This document shows positions 18,600-27,141 of a DNA stretch of 64,000 nucleotides, in pieces. The notes beneath the pieces are model-generated. The model did not search any database. It was not told the origin of the DNA and saw only the letters and a program-made list of their open reading frames with translations. Numbering within the stretch: position 1 is the first letter of the stretch; each line of letters opens with the position of its first letter. This stretch comes from Actinomadura sp. 6K520 (GTDB taxonomy: Bacteria; Actinomycetota; Actinomycetes; Streptosporangiales; Streptosporangiaceae): positions 22,971-86,970 of the forward strand of contig NZ_SMLC01000009.1 of assembly GCF_004349245.1 (NCBI RefSeq). The letters run 5' to 3'. Made by a program: the position numbers and the translations under genes.

Positions 18600-18628
18600 A
18601 TGTTTGCGCTAACAATGGGCGCTGTCAA
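18600..18628 (-). promoter_or_regulatory. GH43 promoter with AraR-like operator
   Basis: On the minus strand TTGACA (18628-18623) and AAACAT (18605-18600) are 17 bp apart. The palindrome TGTTTGCGCTAACA (18601-18614, 12 of 14 positions symmetric) covers the spacer and -10 box. It is close to the TGTTAGCGCTAACA sites used by LacI-family arabinose regulators in actinobacteria, matching an arabinofuranosidase target. The second palindrome lies 80 bp downstream. Confidence 0.5.
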
Positions 18629-18694
18629 TACCCCGCCCACGTCGTTTCAGCGGGGCGGCGCCGGGAGCTGCGCCTTCGCGTCGGGAACCTCGCG

Positions 18695-19579
18695 TCAGGA
18701 ACCCGCGAGCAGGTCGCGGTGCCGTTCCATGAGGTCGCTGACGGGGCGGGCCGGGCGGCCGGTGAGCCGCCGCACCGTGTCGGTGAGCGGCTCCCCGTAG
18801 CCGGCGCGCAGCGACACCCCGAAGGAGACGATCATGCCCCGCACGTCGTCGGGCACGCCCGCGGCGCGCAACTGCGCGTCGAACTCGTCGTCGGGCACGC
18901 TGCGGTACCCGACGGGTCGGCCGGAGATCTTGGCGGCGAGCGCGGTGAGGTCGTCGAAGCCGAGCAGCTCGGGCCCGGTGACGTCGTACGTCCTGCCCTC
19001 GTGGCCGGCGGACGCCAGGACCGCGGCGGCGGCGGCCGCGCAGTCGTCGCGGTGCACGAAGGCGCCCTTGGCGTGGCCGGTGTTGTCCACCAGCATGCCG
19101 CGGGCGATCGCCGGGGGGAGGATCTGCGTGACGGGCGTCTCCGCGAACAGGCCCATGCGCAGGTAGGTCACCTCCAGGCCGGAGGCGTCCAGCAGCTCGT
19201 GGGTGCGCAGGTGGTCGGGCACGACCGTGGACGGGCAGTCCGGGTCGGCCGGGTCGGCCATGATGTAGGAGGTGTACACGATGTGCCGCACCCCGGCCGC
19301 GACTGCCGCGTCGATGGCGTTGCGGTGCTGGGTGACGCGGCGGCCGAGCTCGTGCAGGCTGACCAGGAACAGCCGGTCCGCCCCCTCGAACGCGGCGGGG
19401 AGCGACTCCGGCCGGTCGTAGTCGCCGTACCGCACGGTCACCCCGTTGCCCGCGAACCCGGCGAGGGCGTCCACATTCCTGGTGACCAGGACGACGTCAT
19501 CGGGGGAGACCTTTTCCAGCACGTATTCCGCGGTGGCCCGCGCGAGCCGGCCGGACGCGCCGGCTATGGCGATCCTCAT
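18695..19579 (-). CDS. NmrA-like NAD(P)-binding quinone oxidoreductase
   Basis: 294 residues from ATG 19579. The nucleotide-binding loop is IAGASGRLAR at the very N-terminus, followed by VTRNVDALAGFAGNGVTVRYGDYDRPESLPAAFEGADR in separate short matches, then VYTSYIMAD and GPELLGFDDLTALAA. This pattern is that of the QOR2/NmrA atypical SDR group, which reduces quinones or senses the NADP/NADPH ratio. The catalytic YxxxK is absent, as usual there. It reads in the same direction as the GH43 gene but with its own 195-bp operator-bearing gap, so it is probably a separate unit. Confidence 0.8.
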   Translation of the reverse strand: MRIAIAGASGRLARATAEYVLEKVSPDDVVLVTRNVDALAGFAGNGVTVRYGDYDRPESLPAAFEGADRLFLVSLHELGRRVTQHRNAIDAAVAAGVRHIVYTSYIMADPADPDCPSTVVPDHLRTHELLDASGLEVTYLRMGLFAETPVTQILPPAIARGMLVDNTGHAKGAFVHRDDCAAAAAAVLASAGHEGRTYDVTGPELLGFDDLTALAAKISGRPVGYRSVPDDEFDAQLRAAGVPDDVRGMIVSFGVSLRAGYGEPLTDTVRRLTGRPARPVSDLMERHRDLLAGS

Positions 19580-19698
19580 CACGTTCCCCGATCGTCCGAT
19601 TACGGGAGGCGACGGTACCCGGAGTTTCCCTTCCGGCATTGTCCGCCACGTTAAGCTACTCCCCTCTGCCGCCGTCAGGAGCGTGGAGTTACCGGAAC

Positions 19699-20562
19699 GT
19701 GTCATCCCCAGGAGAAGACAGAGCCGCGCCGGCCGAGAGCATGGCGCGCGATCCCCGGCGGCCCCTCGTCGACGCGACCCATCCGTCGTCGGCCCGGGTG
19801 TACGACTATCTGCTGGGCGGAAAGGACAATTTCGCCACCGACCGAAGGGCCGCGGACAACATCGAGGAGGCTTTCCCGGCCATCCGGGTGGGCGCCCAGG
19901 AGAACCGCAGATTCCTGCTCCGCGGCGTCCGGTACCTCGCCGCCGAGGCCGGCGTCCGGCAGTTCCTCGACATCGGGACCGGCATCCCGACCTCGCCGAA
20001 CGTGCACGAGGTCGCGCAGGGCGTCACGCCGGAGGCGCGCATCGCCTACGTCGACAACGACCCGGTCGTGCTGGCGCACGCCCGCGCCCTGATGGTCTCC
20101 GACCCCCGGGGGAACGTCGGTTACCTGGACGCCGACATCCGCGCTCCGGAGGCCATCGTCGGCAGCGATCTCGTGCACCAGGTCCTGGATTTCGACGAGC
20201 CGATCGCGCTGATACTCAGCGCCATTCTGCATTTCATCCCGGACGAGGAGCGGCCCGCGGAGATCATCCGGACGTTCGTCGAGGCCCTCCCGCCGGGCAG
20301 CTACGTCCTCGCCAGCCACGTGACCGACGAGCACGAGCCGCGACTGCGCTGGGCGTCCGCGGGGTACCGCGACGACGGCGTGCGCACTCTCGCGCGGACC
20401 GCCGCGGAGTTCGAGCGGCTCGTCTTCGCCGGCCACGGGCTCGAACTCGTCCCGCCCGGCGTGGTGCTCGTGTCGCGGTGGCGCCGCGATCCGGACGATC
20501 CGCCGGCCCCCGACCCGGCCGCGGTGTCGGCCTACGGCGGCCTCGCGAAGCTCCCCGGCTGA
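19699..20562 (+). CDS. S-adenosylmethionine methyltransferase, PF04672 type
   Basis: 287 residues from GTG 19699 (GGAG ten bases before); an ATG at 19741 is the alternative. The family opening SSARVYDYLLGGKDNF is followed by AQENRRFLLRGVRYL, QFLDIGTGIPTSPNVHEVAQ (SAM-binding loop), AYVDNDPVVLAHARAL and ALILSAILHFIPDE. These S-adenosyl methyltransferases are numerous in actinomycetes, are often near regulators or secondary metabolism, and have no assigned substrates. A paralogue lies at 26.0-26.8 kb. It faces the reductase gene divergently and converges with the TetR gene 10 bp away. Confidence 0.85.
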   Translation: MSSPGEDRAAPAESMARDPRRPLVDATHPSSARVYDYLLGGKDNFATDRRAADNIEEAFPAIRVGAQENRRFLLRGVRYLAAEAGVRQFLDIGTGIPTSPNVHEVAQGVTPEARIAYVDNDPVVLAHARALMVSDPRGNVGYLDADIRAPEAIVGSDLVHQVLDFDEPIALILSAILHFIPDEERPAEIIRTFVEALPPGSYVLASHVTDEHEPRLRWASAGYRDDGVRTLARTAAEFERLVFAGHGLELVPPGVVLVSRWRRDPDDPPAPDPAAVSAYGGLAKLPG

Positions 20563-20572
20563 CGCTCGACGC

Positions 20573-21184
20573 TCAGTCGCGGGGTGCGGTGAGGAGCGCC
20601 GCCAGGGCCGCCGCGAACCGGGCGGGGTCGACGTCGGCCGGGGGCCGGCCGAAGAACTCCCGGGACAGGTGGTATCCGGACAGGGCGGAGACGACGACCG
20701 CGAGGAGCGCGTGCGCGTCCTCCTCGCCGGGCAGCGCCGGCAGGTCCCGGGTGAGGTGCTCGGCCTCCTCGGCGATGCCCTCGTCCAGCAGCGCGCCGCG
20801 GACCTTGCGGGTCAGCTCGGGGAACCGGCCGTGCTCGCGGGCCAGCAGCGTGATCAGCGGCCTGACCCGCGTCAGGTAGTCGAGCTGCTGCAGGAGGCGG
20901 CGGGTGAGCGCCTCGCGCGGGTCGCCGGTGACGGGTCCGCGCTCGAAGGCGCGGCGGTGCTCCTGGGCGCGGCCCAGTTCCCGCTCGAAGACCTCGCCGA
21001 ACACGTCCTCCTTGGAACCGAAATGCCGGTAGAAGCTGCCGCTCCCGGGGGAGAGCCCGGCCAGCTCCTCGATGTCGGTGACGGTCGTGCCGCCGAAGCC
21101 GCGCCGCTGGATCAGCTCCAGGGCCGCGTCGAGGATGCGCTCACGCGTGGTGGATGACACGGATGCAAGATAGCTCTTGCGCAT
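20573..21184 (-). CDS. TetR/AcrR family repressor
   Basis: 203 residues from ATG 21184, which has GAAGG at a normal distance; GTG 21160 (starting SSTTRERIL) is the alternative. The N-terminal HTH reads RERILDAALELIQRRGFGGTTV, DIEELAGLSPGSGSFYRHFGSKEDVF. The rest is the helical ligand-binding domain of the AcrR type. The start region is covered by an array of TGCAAGA/TCTTGCA half-sites, so it very likely represses itself and the divergent glycosidase gene. The inducer may be a lipid or glycolipid product, given the target's family; that is inference. Confidence 0.85.
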   Translation of the reverse strand: MRKSYLASVSSTTRERILDAALELIQRRGFGGTTVTDIEELAGLSPGSGSFYRHFGSKEDVFGEVFERELGRAQEHRRAFERGPVTGDPREALTRRLLQQLDYLTRVRPLITLLAREHGRFPELTRKVRGALLDEGIAEEAEHLTRDLPALPGEEDAHALLAVVVSALSGYHLSREFFGRPPADVDPARFAAALAALLTAPRD

Positions 21185-21201
21185 GCAAGAACCTTCTTGC
21201 A
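21164..21201. promoter_or_regulatory. TetR operator array between the repressor and the GH5 gene
   Basis: Four alternating half-sites: TGCAAGA (21164-21170), TCTTGC (21175-21180), then a perfect 8-bp inverted repeat TGCAAGAA-CC-TTCTTGCA (21184-21201). The inner pair also forms CTTGC-GCAT-GCAAG. Two dimers could bind side by side, covering the repressor's start codon and binding site and the region 35 bp ahead of the glycosidase start. Confidence 0.7.
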
Positions 21202-21235
21202 CAGTGGAGGGCCCCGGCGACGAAAGGCCCCCGCC

Positions 21236-23119
21236 ATGCCCGCGTTCCGCGCGTCCCGCGTCCCCGTCCGGCTCCTGTCCGCGGTCCTGCTGGCGGTGGC
21301 CGGCCTGCCCGCCGTCACCGCGACCCCCGCGGCGGCGATGGACCCGCCGGGGGCGATCGTCGTCGCGCCGGACGACGGCGCCTGGGAGTTCCGCGACGGC
21401 GAGGGACGCGAGGTGACGCTGCGCGGCTTCAACGTCTCGGGCAGCACCAAGCTCTACGAGAACGACCTCCTGCCGTTCCGCACCACCGCGGACGCCGCCC
21501 GGTCGGCGCAGGCGATGCGGGATCTGACCGGCGCCAACGCGATCCGCTTCCTGATCAGCTGGGAAGGGGTCCAGCCCGCGCCCGACCGGATCGACCACGC
21601 CTACCTCGACAGGGTCGCGGCGCAGATCAGGGAGTTCACCGACCGCGGGATCCGCGTCCTGCTCGACTACCACCAGGACCTGTACTCCTCGCACCTGTTC
21701 CACGAGGGCAGCTGGTACACCGGGGACGGCGCCCCGGAATGGGTGATCGAGGCCGGGGACTACCCGCGCGAGTCGTGCGGGATCTGCCTGCTGTGGGGGC
21801 AGAACATGATGAACAACGGCGCCGTGCGCCAGGCCGCCCACGACTTCTGGCGCAACCGGGTCCTCGCCACGGAGGCCGGGCCCATCGGCGTCCAGGACGC
21901 CTTCCTCGCGCAGGCGAAGGCGACCATGACCCACCTCGAACGGGAACTCCCCCGGCCGGCGTTCGACGCCATCATCGGGTTCGACCCCTTCAACGAGCCG
22001 TTCGACGGCGGCCTGGACGGCGGCTCCGGCCTGGACTGGGAGAAGAACCACCTGATGCCCTTCTACCACCGGTTCCGCGCCGCGATGGACGAGGCGGGCT
22101 GGGCGGCCAAACCCGCCTTCGTGGAACCGCTGGTCTTCTGGAACACCGGATTCTTCGAGCAGGGCGGCATGACGTCGGTCGGGCGGCTCGGCACCCGGAT
22201 GGTCTTCAACACCCACTACTACGACGGGGCGCGGATGACGCTCGACCCCTCCCCCGCGTCCGACGGGACCTATGCCGCGCCGATGAACGAGATCCGGCGG
22301 CGCGCCGCCGAACTGGGCACCGCGCCGATCGTCTCCGAGTTCGGCAACAAGCTCGACGACGGCCGCACCCCGTGGATGGTCCGCGGGATGTACCAGGCGA
22401 TGGACTACGGCGTTCCCGGCCGCGGCTGGTGGAACGGGCCGTCCGGCGGCGGGGCCGTGCTGTCGGCGCTCCAGTGGCACTGGGACGTCTACAGCGGCCG
22501 CCACCACGAGTTGATGAACGGCAACCCCCGCAAGGTGCAGACCGAGGGCGACGCGTGGAACGACGAGGACCACTCCGTCGTCACCGCCGACGACGCGGGC
22601 ACCGTCACGCTCCGACTGGACCAGCGTGTCCTCGACAGGCTCTACCCGGCCGCGGTGAACGGCGACACCCTGGCGTTCGCGTTCGAGGACCTGGCCCGCT
22701 CCGGATACGGCGGGACGGGGCGGCAGCAGCCCTGGCTCACCGTCCCGTCCTCGATGCCCGGTGTCGCCGCCCTGGTCGAGGGCCGCCAGTACGGCGTCCT
22801 CGTGTGGCGGGGGTCGGCGACGGGCGCGCCCACCGACCTGCACCTCCCGCGGTCCTTCGCCCCCGGCGGGACCACCGTCGTCAGCGATCTCGGCGCGCTC
22901 ACCGGCGTGCCCGCCTCCGGCCCGGTGAAGGCCACGCCGGAACCCGGCTCGTCCTCGGCGCACCGGCTGCAGCTGACCCCGGCCGGCGACTCGCCCGCGG
23001 CGGTGCACTTCGCGCTCGTCGCCAACACCACGACCGGGACGCCGGTGACGCCCGCTCAGCTGGCCGCGGCCCGCGCCGAACTGTCCGCCTGGGCGAACCG
23101 CCACTTCGCCGCCGGCTGA
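21236..23119 (+). CDS. Secreted GH5 endoglycoceramidase-like glycosidase
   Basis: 627 residues from ATG 21236. The Sec signal runs to about residue 34 (VPVRLLSAVLLAVAGLPAV, then ATPAAA). The TIM-barrel landmarks are LRGFNVSGSTK, NAIRFLISWEGVQP, VLLDYHQDLYSSHLF, the acid/base in FDPFNEPFDGG (Glu about residue 257), and the nucleophile in PIVSEFGNK. The DYHQD motif and the length fit the endoglycoceramidase branch of GH5, which frees the glycan from glycosphingolipids; a beta-sandwich domain follows the barrel. It is divergent from a TetR gene, with shared palindromes. Its 3' end overlaps pabAB by 64 bp on the other strand. Confidence 0.8.
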   Translation: MPAFRASRVPVRLLSAVLLAVAGLPAVTATPAAAMDPPGAIVVAPDDGAWEFRDGEGREVTLRGFNVSGSTKLYENDLLPFRTTADAARSAQAMRDLTGANAIRFLISWEGVQPAPDRIDHAYLDRVAAQIREFTDRGIRVLLDYHQDLYSSHLFHEGSWYTGDGAPEWVIEAGDYPRESCGICLLWGQNMMNNGAVRQAAHDFWRNRVLATEAGPIGVQDAFLAQAKATMTHLERELPRPAFDAIIGFDPFNEPFDGGLDGGSGLDWEKNHLMPFYHRFRAAMDEAGWAAKPAFVEPLVFWNTGFFEQGGMTSVGRLGTRMVFNTHYYDGARMTLDPSPASDGTYAAPMNEIRRRAAELGTAPIVSEFGNKLDDGRTPWMVRGMYQAMDYGVPGRGWWNGPSGGGAVLSALQWHWDVYSGRHHELMNGNPRKVQTEGDAWNDEDHSVVTADDAGTVTLRLDQRVLDRLYPAAVNGDTLAFAFEDLARSGYGGTGRQQPWLTVPSSMPGVAALVEGRQYGVLVWRGSATGAPTDLHLPRSFAPGGTTVVSDLGALTGVPASGPVKATPEPGSSSAHRLQLTPAGDSPAAVHFALVANTTTGTPVTPAQLAAARAELSAWANRHFAAG

Positions 23120-25230
23120 TCCGCGGGGAACGCCGCGTCGAGCAGGCGGAGCAGGGGCGCGGCCTTGACCGCGGTCTCCGCGAACTCGGCGTCCGGGTCC
23201 GACAGGGCGGTGATGGCGCCGCCGACGCCGAACTCGACGCGCCCGGCGGACGCCACGGCCGTGCGGATCACGATGCTGAAGTCGGCCGCGCCCGACAGCG
23301 AGAAGTAGCCGAGGGCACCGGAGTACACGCCGCGCGGGCCTTCCTCCAGGCGGTCGATGAGCTGCATGGTGCGGATCTTCGGCGCCCCCGTCATCGAGCC
23401 GCCGGGGAACGCCGACCGCACGCACCGCACGGCCGAGACGTCCGGGCGGAGGGTGGCGCGGACCGTGCTCACCAGCTGGTGGACGGTGGTGTAGCTCTCC
23501 ACGTCGAAGATCGGGTCGACCTCGACCGACCCGGTCTCGGCGACGCCGCCGAGGTCGTGCCGGACCAGGTCGACGATCATGAGGTTCTCGGCGCGGTCCT
23601 TGACGCTCGCCGCCAGTTCGGCGCGCAGCCGCCGGTCCTCGGCGGGGTCGGCGGAACGCGGCCGGGTGCCCTTGATCGGCTTGGACTCGGCCCGCCCGTC
23701 CGCCGAGACGCGCAGGAAGCGCTCGGGGGAGGCGCTCAGCACCGACAGGCCGCCGAACCGCAGCAGCGCCCCGAACGGCACCGGGTCGCGCCTGCGCAGC
23801 AGCCGGTAGAAGTCCCACGGGTCCGCGCGCACCCGCGCGGTGAGCATGTTGGTCAGGCAGACCTCGTAGGTCTGCCCGGCGATGATCTCCCGGCGGCAGG
23901 CGGCGATCTTGTCGAGGTAGCGGCGCCGGCCGTGCCGCAGCGCGAGCCCGCCGGGCACCGGCGGGTCGACGGCGGGGGCCGGCGTGCCCGGTGACCGGGC
24001 GGGCAGCCCGGCCAGGCGGGTTTCGACGGCGTCCAGCCAGGCCCGCGCCGCGCGCTCGTCGCCGGCACCGTCCACCTGCCGGCACAGGGCCAGCAGGTGG
24101 ACGCTCCCGTCCCGGTGGTCGAACGCCACGGCCCGGTCGGCGAAGATCATGGCGGCGTCGGGATGCGGGGAGCGGTGCGCCCGCGCCCCGCCGCACTCGG
24201 CCTTGAGCTCGTAGCCGAGGTAGCCGACCCAGCCGAGCCGGAAGCCGAACGGCAGGTCGGGGGTCTCGGCCGCGTGGGCGCGCAGGTCGGCGTCGATCCA
24301 GTCGAAGAAGGACGCCCGCTCCAGCCGCGTGGTCCCGCCCGCCGACTCGACGGTCAGGCCCCCGGTCGCCACGTCGAAGGTGGCGACCCGCGCCAGCGGG
24401 CCGGCCGCGTCCCCCATGAACGAGAAGCGCCCGCCGTGCTCACCGGTCCGGCTGCTGTCGAGCCAGAACGCCCGGTCGGACCCGGCGAACAGCGCGCCGA
24501 ACACGTCCTCGGCCACCGCCGGTGTGCTGACCTGGCGCGCGATGACCCGGTACCTCGCGGTCCGGTCCCGCTCGGCGGCCGGTGCGGGTGGCCGGGCGGC
24601 GGGGGACGGCGCGGCGGCGCGGACGGGCCGTCTCCGGCCGAGGCGCTCGCGGGTGAGGTCGAGGAAGTTGCCGATGATGGCGCGGCCGTGCTCGGTGCAC
24701 ACCGACTCCGGGTGGAACTGGACGCCCCAGATCGGTCTCCGGGTGTGCCGGACCCCCATCAGGACGCCGTCGGGCGTCCACGCCACCGTCTCCAGCACCG
24801 GCGGGAGGTCCGCGGCGGCGAGCGAGTGGTAGCGGACCGCGGAGAACGGGGAGGGCAGGCCCCGGAACAGGTCGGCGCCCGTGTGCTCCACCGGTGACGT
24901 CCGCCCGTGCCGGACCTGCGGCGCGGGCCGGACACGCCCGCCGAACACGTGACAGATCCCCTGGTGGCCGAGGCACACGCCGAGGACCGGGATCCGGGCG
25001 TGCTCGATGACCGCCGCGCAGATCCCGAAGTCCCCGTCGTGCTCCGGCGAGCCGGGGCCGGGCGAGATGATCACGTTGTCGAACGGGCGCAGCAGGCGGC
25101 GCAGGGCGCGGCGCGACGTCCGCGCCACCTCGTCGTTGCGGACGACGACCGGCTCGGCACCGGCCTCCGCCACGTACTGGAGCAGGTTGTGGGTGAACGA
25201 GTCGTAGTTGTCGATGATCAGCGTCCGCAC
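23056..25230 (-). CDS. pabAB: Fused aminodeoxychorismate synthase (PabA-PabB)
   Basis: 724 residues from GTG 25230. Residues 1-195 are a class I glutamine amidotransferase: LIIDNYDSFTHNL, ISPGPGSP, nucleophile in GVCLGHQGIC, and FHPES. Residues about 240-720 are the chorismate-binding part: PIKGTRPRS, EIIAGQTYEVCLTN and FPGGSMTGAPKIRTMQLID. PIKGTRP with Lys marks PabB, rather than anthranilate synthase, which has Ala there. It makes 4-amino-4-deoxychorismate for folate or for p-aminobenzoate-derived metabolites. Fused forms often belong to secondary metabolism, but no PabC-like lyase or PKS is in the window. It ends inside the convergent GH5 gene. Confidence 0.9.
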   Translation of the reverse strand: MRTLIIDNYDSFTHNLLQYVAEAGAEPVVVRNDEVARTSRRALRRLLRPFDNVIISPGPGSPEHDGDFGICAAVIEHARIPVLGVCLGHQGICHVFGGRVRPAPQVRHGRTSPVEHTGADLFRGLPSPFSAVRYHSLAAADLPPVLETVAWTPDGVLMGVRHTRRPIWGVQFHPESVCTEHGRAIIGNFLDLTRERLGRRRPVRAAAPSPAARPPAPAAERDRTARYRVIARQVSTPAVAEDVFGALFAGSDRAFWLDSSRTGEHGGRFSFMGDAAGPLARVATFDVATGGLTVESAGGTTRLERASFFDWIDADLRAHAAETPDLPFGFRLGWVGYLGYELKAECGGARAHRSPHPDAAMIFADRAVAFDHRDGSVHLLALCRQVDGAGDERAARAWLDAVETRLAGLPARSPGTPAPAVDPPVPGGLALRHGRRRYLDKIAACRREIIAGQTYEVCLTNMLTARVRADPWDFYRLLRRRDPVPFGALLRFGGLSVLSASPERFLRVSADGRAESKPIKGTRPRSADPAEDRRLRAELAASVKDRAENLMIVDLVRHDLGGVAETGSVEVDPIFDVESYTTVHQLVSTVRATLRPDVSAVRCVRSAFPGGSMTGAPKIRTMQLIDRLEEGPRGVYSGALGYFSLSGAADFSIVIRTAVASAGRVEFGVGGAITALSDPDAEFAETAVKAAPLLRLLDAAFPADQPAAKWRFAQADSSARAAAS

Positions 25231-25338
25231 GGCATCCCCCACGGCCCGGCGCGGCGGCGGGCGCACCACGCGCCCCGCCGCCCGGCCCCGCCGCATGAGG
25301 GTACCGGCAGCGTGGCACCGGGTCGGCGCGGCACCGGG

Positions 25339-25974
25339 TCAGCGCATCGGGGTGCCGTAGGACTCGTCGAAGACGATCTCCTCCACCGGGGTGCGGGTCA
25401 GCTTGGCGGGGAAGCCGTGCTCGGGGTAGCCGACCGCGATGTGGGCGGCGGTGATGACGCCGTCCGGGATGCCCAGCAGCTCCTTGACCTTGGGCTCGGC
25501 GTGGACGAGGAGGGTCGTCAGGGCGCTGGCGACGCCCTGGGCGCGCAGCGCGAGGCAGAAGTTCTGCGCGGTCGGGTAGATGGACCCGCCGCCCACGACG
25601 CTGAACCGGTCGAGCTCCAGGTCGGTGGGGTGGAGGCCGTCGATCTCGGCGCACAGGACGACGATGGCCGGGACCTCGTGCAGGTGCTCGGCGAAGTGGT
25701 CGGCGTCGGTGACGGCCTTCGGCAGGGCGCCCACGCCGATCTCGCCGGTGTCGATGCCGTCCAGGTACGCCTTCCAGGGCCCGAGGTACCACTCGGCGAG
25801 CTGCCGCTTGCGGTCCTTGTCCCGGACGACGACCCAGCGGACGGGCTGCCGGTTGCCGCCCTGCGGCGCGAACCGGGCGGCGTCGAACGCCGTCATCAGG
25901 ACCTCGTCCGGTACGGGGTCGCCGCGGAAGTAGCGGCACGTGCCCGTTGTCTTCATGGCCTCGATGACGTCCAT
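25339..25974 (-). CDS. Nitroreductase family FMN enzyme
   Basis: 211 residues, ATG 25974 with GGAGAGG. MDVIEAMKTTGTCRYFRGDPVP is seen in two short blocks, then FAPQGGNRQPVRWVVV (FMN phosphate contacts), SIYPTAQNFCLALRAQGVASALTTL and IAVGYPEHG. The normal length of the family is kept. Such enzymes use NAD(P)H to reduce nitro groups, quinones or enones; the natural substrate is unknown. It stands 45 bp downstream of a PF04672 methyltransferase in the same direction and may share its transcript. Confidence 0.85.
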   Translation of the reverse strand: MDVIEAMKTTGTCRYFRGDPVPDEVLMTAFDAARFAPQGGNRQPVRWVVVRDKDRKRQLAEWYLGPWKAYLDGIDTGEIGVGALPKAVTDADHFAEHLHEVPAIVVLCAEIDGLHPTDLELDRFSVVGGGSIYPTAQNFCLALRAQGVASALTTLLVHAEPKVKELLGIPDGVITAAHIAVGYPEHGFPAKLTRTPVEEIVFDESYGTPMR

Positions 25975-26018
25975 GTCACCTCTCCGGGGTAAAGGTCGGG
26001 TCGGAAGGGCGGCCGGGG

Positions 26019-26816
26019 TCAGGGTTTCCGGCCGACGGCGCCGTACATCCAGATGAGATCGAGGTTGGGCGTGACCGGGCCGTCGGGCCGCCAGAGCGGG
26101 GTCTGGACGATGCCGGGCTCCAGCAGCTCGAAGCCGTCGAAGATGCGCTCGATCTCGGACTTGCGGCGCGCCACGGCCGGGGCCTTGGCGCGGTTGTAGG
26201 TGCTGGCGACCTCGTTCACCTGGCTGGTGCGGAAGTCCTGGGTGGGGTGCGACAGGACGAGGTAGCCGCCGCTGGGCATCGCGTCCCGCAGCGGGGCGAC
26301 GATGTCGTGCGGCTCCCGGTCGGGGACGAACTGCAGCACCGAGACCAGCATGACCGCCAGCGGCTGGTCGAAGTCGATCAGCGACCGGACCTGCTCGTCG
26401 GCGATGATCCGCTCGGGGTCGCGGACGTCGGCCTGGACGACGGCCGTCCGCCCCAGCCCGCTCAGCAGGGCCCGCGCGTGCACGAGGACGATCGGGTCGT
26501 TGTCGACATAGACGACGCGCGTGTCGGGCGCGGTCTCCTGGGCGACCTCGTGGACGTTGCGCTGGGTCGGCAGCCCGGCGCCGAGGTCGAGGAACTGCCG
26601 GACCCCGGAATCCACCAGGTGGCGGACGGCGCGGTGCAGGAAGGCGCGGTTCTCCTGGGCGATGGCGCGGATCTCGGGGGCGGCGTCGAGCGCGGCCTCG
26701 GCGGCCGCGCGATCGGCCTCGTAGTTGTCCTTGCCGCCCAGGTAGTAGTCGTACATCCGGGCGGGATGGGCGACGTCCACGTGCAGGTCGATGCGGGCCG
26801 GGTCCTCGTGGGTCAA
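26019..26816 (-). CDS. S-adenosylmethionine methyltransferase, PF04672 type (paralogue)
   Basis: 265 residues from a TTG start at 26816, chosen because AGAGAGG lies seven bases upstream and the family N-terminus then fits. HPARMYDYYLGGKDNYEAD, AQENRAFLHRAVRHLVD, QFLDLGAGLPTQRNVHEVAQ and VYVDNDPIVLVHARALL match the copy at 19.7 kb closely. The GxGxP SAM loop is intact. The upstream 300 bp belong to the divergent xylan operon. Possible partner of the nitroreductase that follows; the substrate cannot be named. Confidence 0.83.
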   Translation of the reverse strand: MTHEDPARIDLHVDVAHPARMYDYYLGGKDNYEADRAAAEAALDAAPEIRAIAQENRAFLHRAVRHLVDSGVRQFLDLGAGLPTQRNVHEVAQETAPDTRVVYVDNDPIVLVHARALLSGLGRTAVVQADVRDPERIIADEQVRSLIDFDQPLAVMLVSVLQFVPDREPHDIVAPLRDAMPSGGYLVLSHPTQDFRTSQVNEVASTYNRAKAPAVARRKSEIERIFDGFELLEPGIVQTPLWRPDGPVTPNLDLIWMYGAVGRKP

Positions 26817-26960
26817 AGTCGGGCCTCTCTAGCGCTCGCCGGCCCACCACCGCGAGGGTCGCAGCCGTTCCCGCATAACCATATTGCGTTCCAACGGCCC
26901 CGCGTGGTGAAAAGTGCCGACTTGGCCACGCTCGGCCCCAGAAAGATCGTTCCGGTCACA

Positions 26961-26974
26961 TCGAAATGTTTCGA
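26961..26974 (+). promoter_or_regulatory. Upstream copy of the xylan operon operator
   Basis: TCGAAATGTTTCGA: six-base arms TCGAAA/TTTCGA around TG, a perfect inverted repeat apart from the centre. An identical copy lies 131 bp downstream, beyond the promoter. It resembles the CGAAA/TTTCG palindromes in front of actinomycete xylanase genes. Confidence 0.6.
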
Positions 26975-27041
26975 ACCCATCCCCGCATCGGCATGCGTCC
27001 AGATCAGACACCGCATGGCTTGATTCGAGGGAAAGAGGTGG

Positions 27042-27070
27042 TTGACGCGAGAGACGGCTGAGGCTATTTT
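27042..27070 (+). promoter_or_regulatory. Promoter of the GH115-GH10 operon
   Basis: TTGACG (27042-27047) and TATTTT (27065-27070) with an ideal 17-bp spacer, 72 bp before the GH115 start. Transcription should begin near 27077, so the downstream operator (27092-27105) lies just after the start point. Confidence 0.65.
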
Positions 27071-27091
27071 CCAGTCGGCTCTCGAAAAATA

Positions 27092-27105
27092 TCGAAATGT
27101 TTCGA
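27092..27105 (+). promoter_or_regulatory. Downstream copy of the xylan operon operator
   Basis: Same TCGAAATGTTTCGA sequence as at 26961-26974, placed about 15 bp after the predicted transcription start. Repression by roadblock, or by looping between the two copies, is the likely mechanism. Confidence 0.65.
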
Positions 27106-27141
27106 GATGCCCGTGCCGCTCCCGCAGTGAGGAGACAGCCG

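Noticed and set aside
27097..27141. Upstream ATG extending the GH115 protein by 15 residues
   Set aside because: This ATG is inside the operator palindrome and lacks a binding site; ATG 27142 has GAGGAG and a clean signal peptide.
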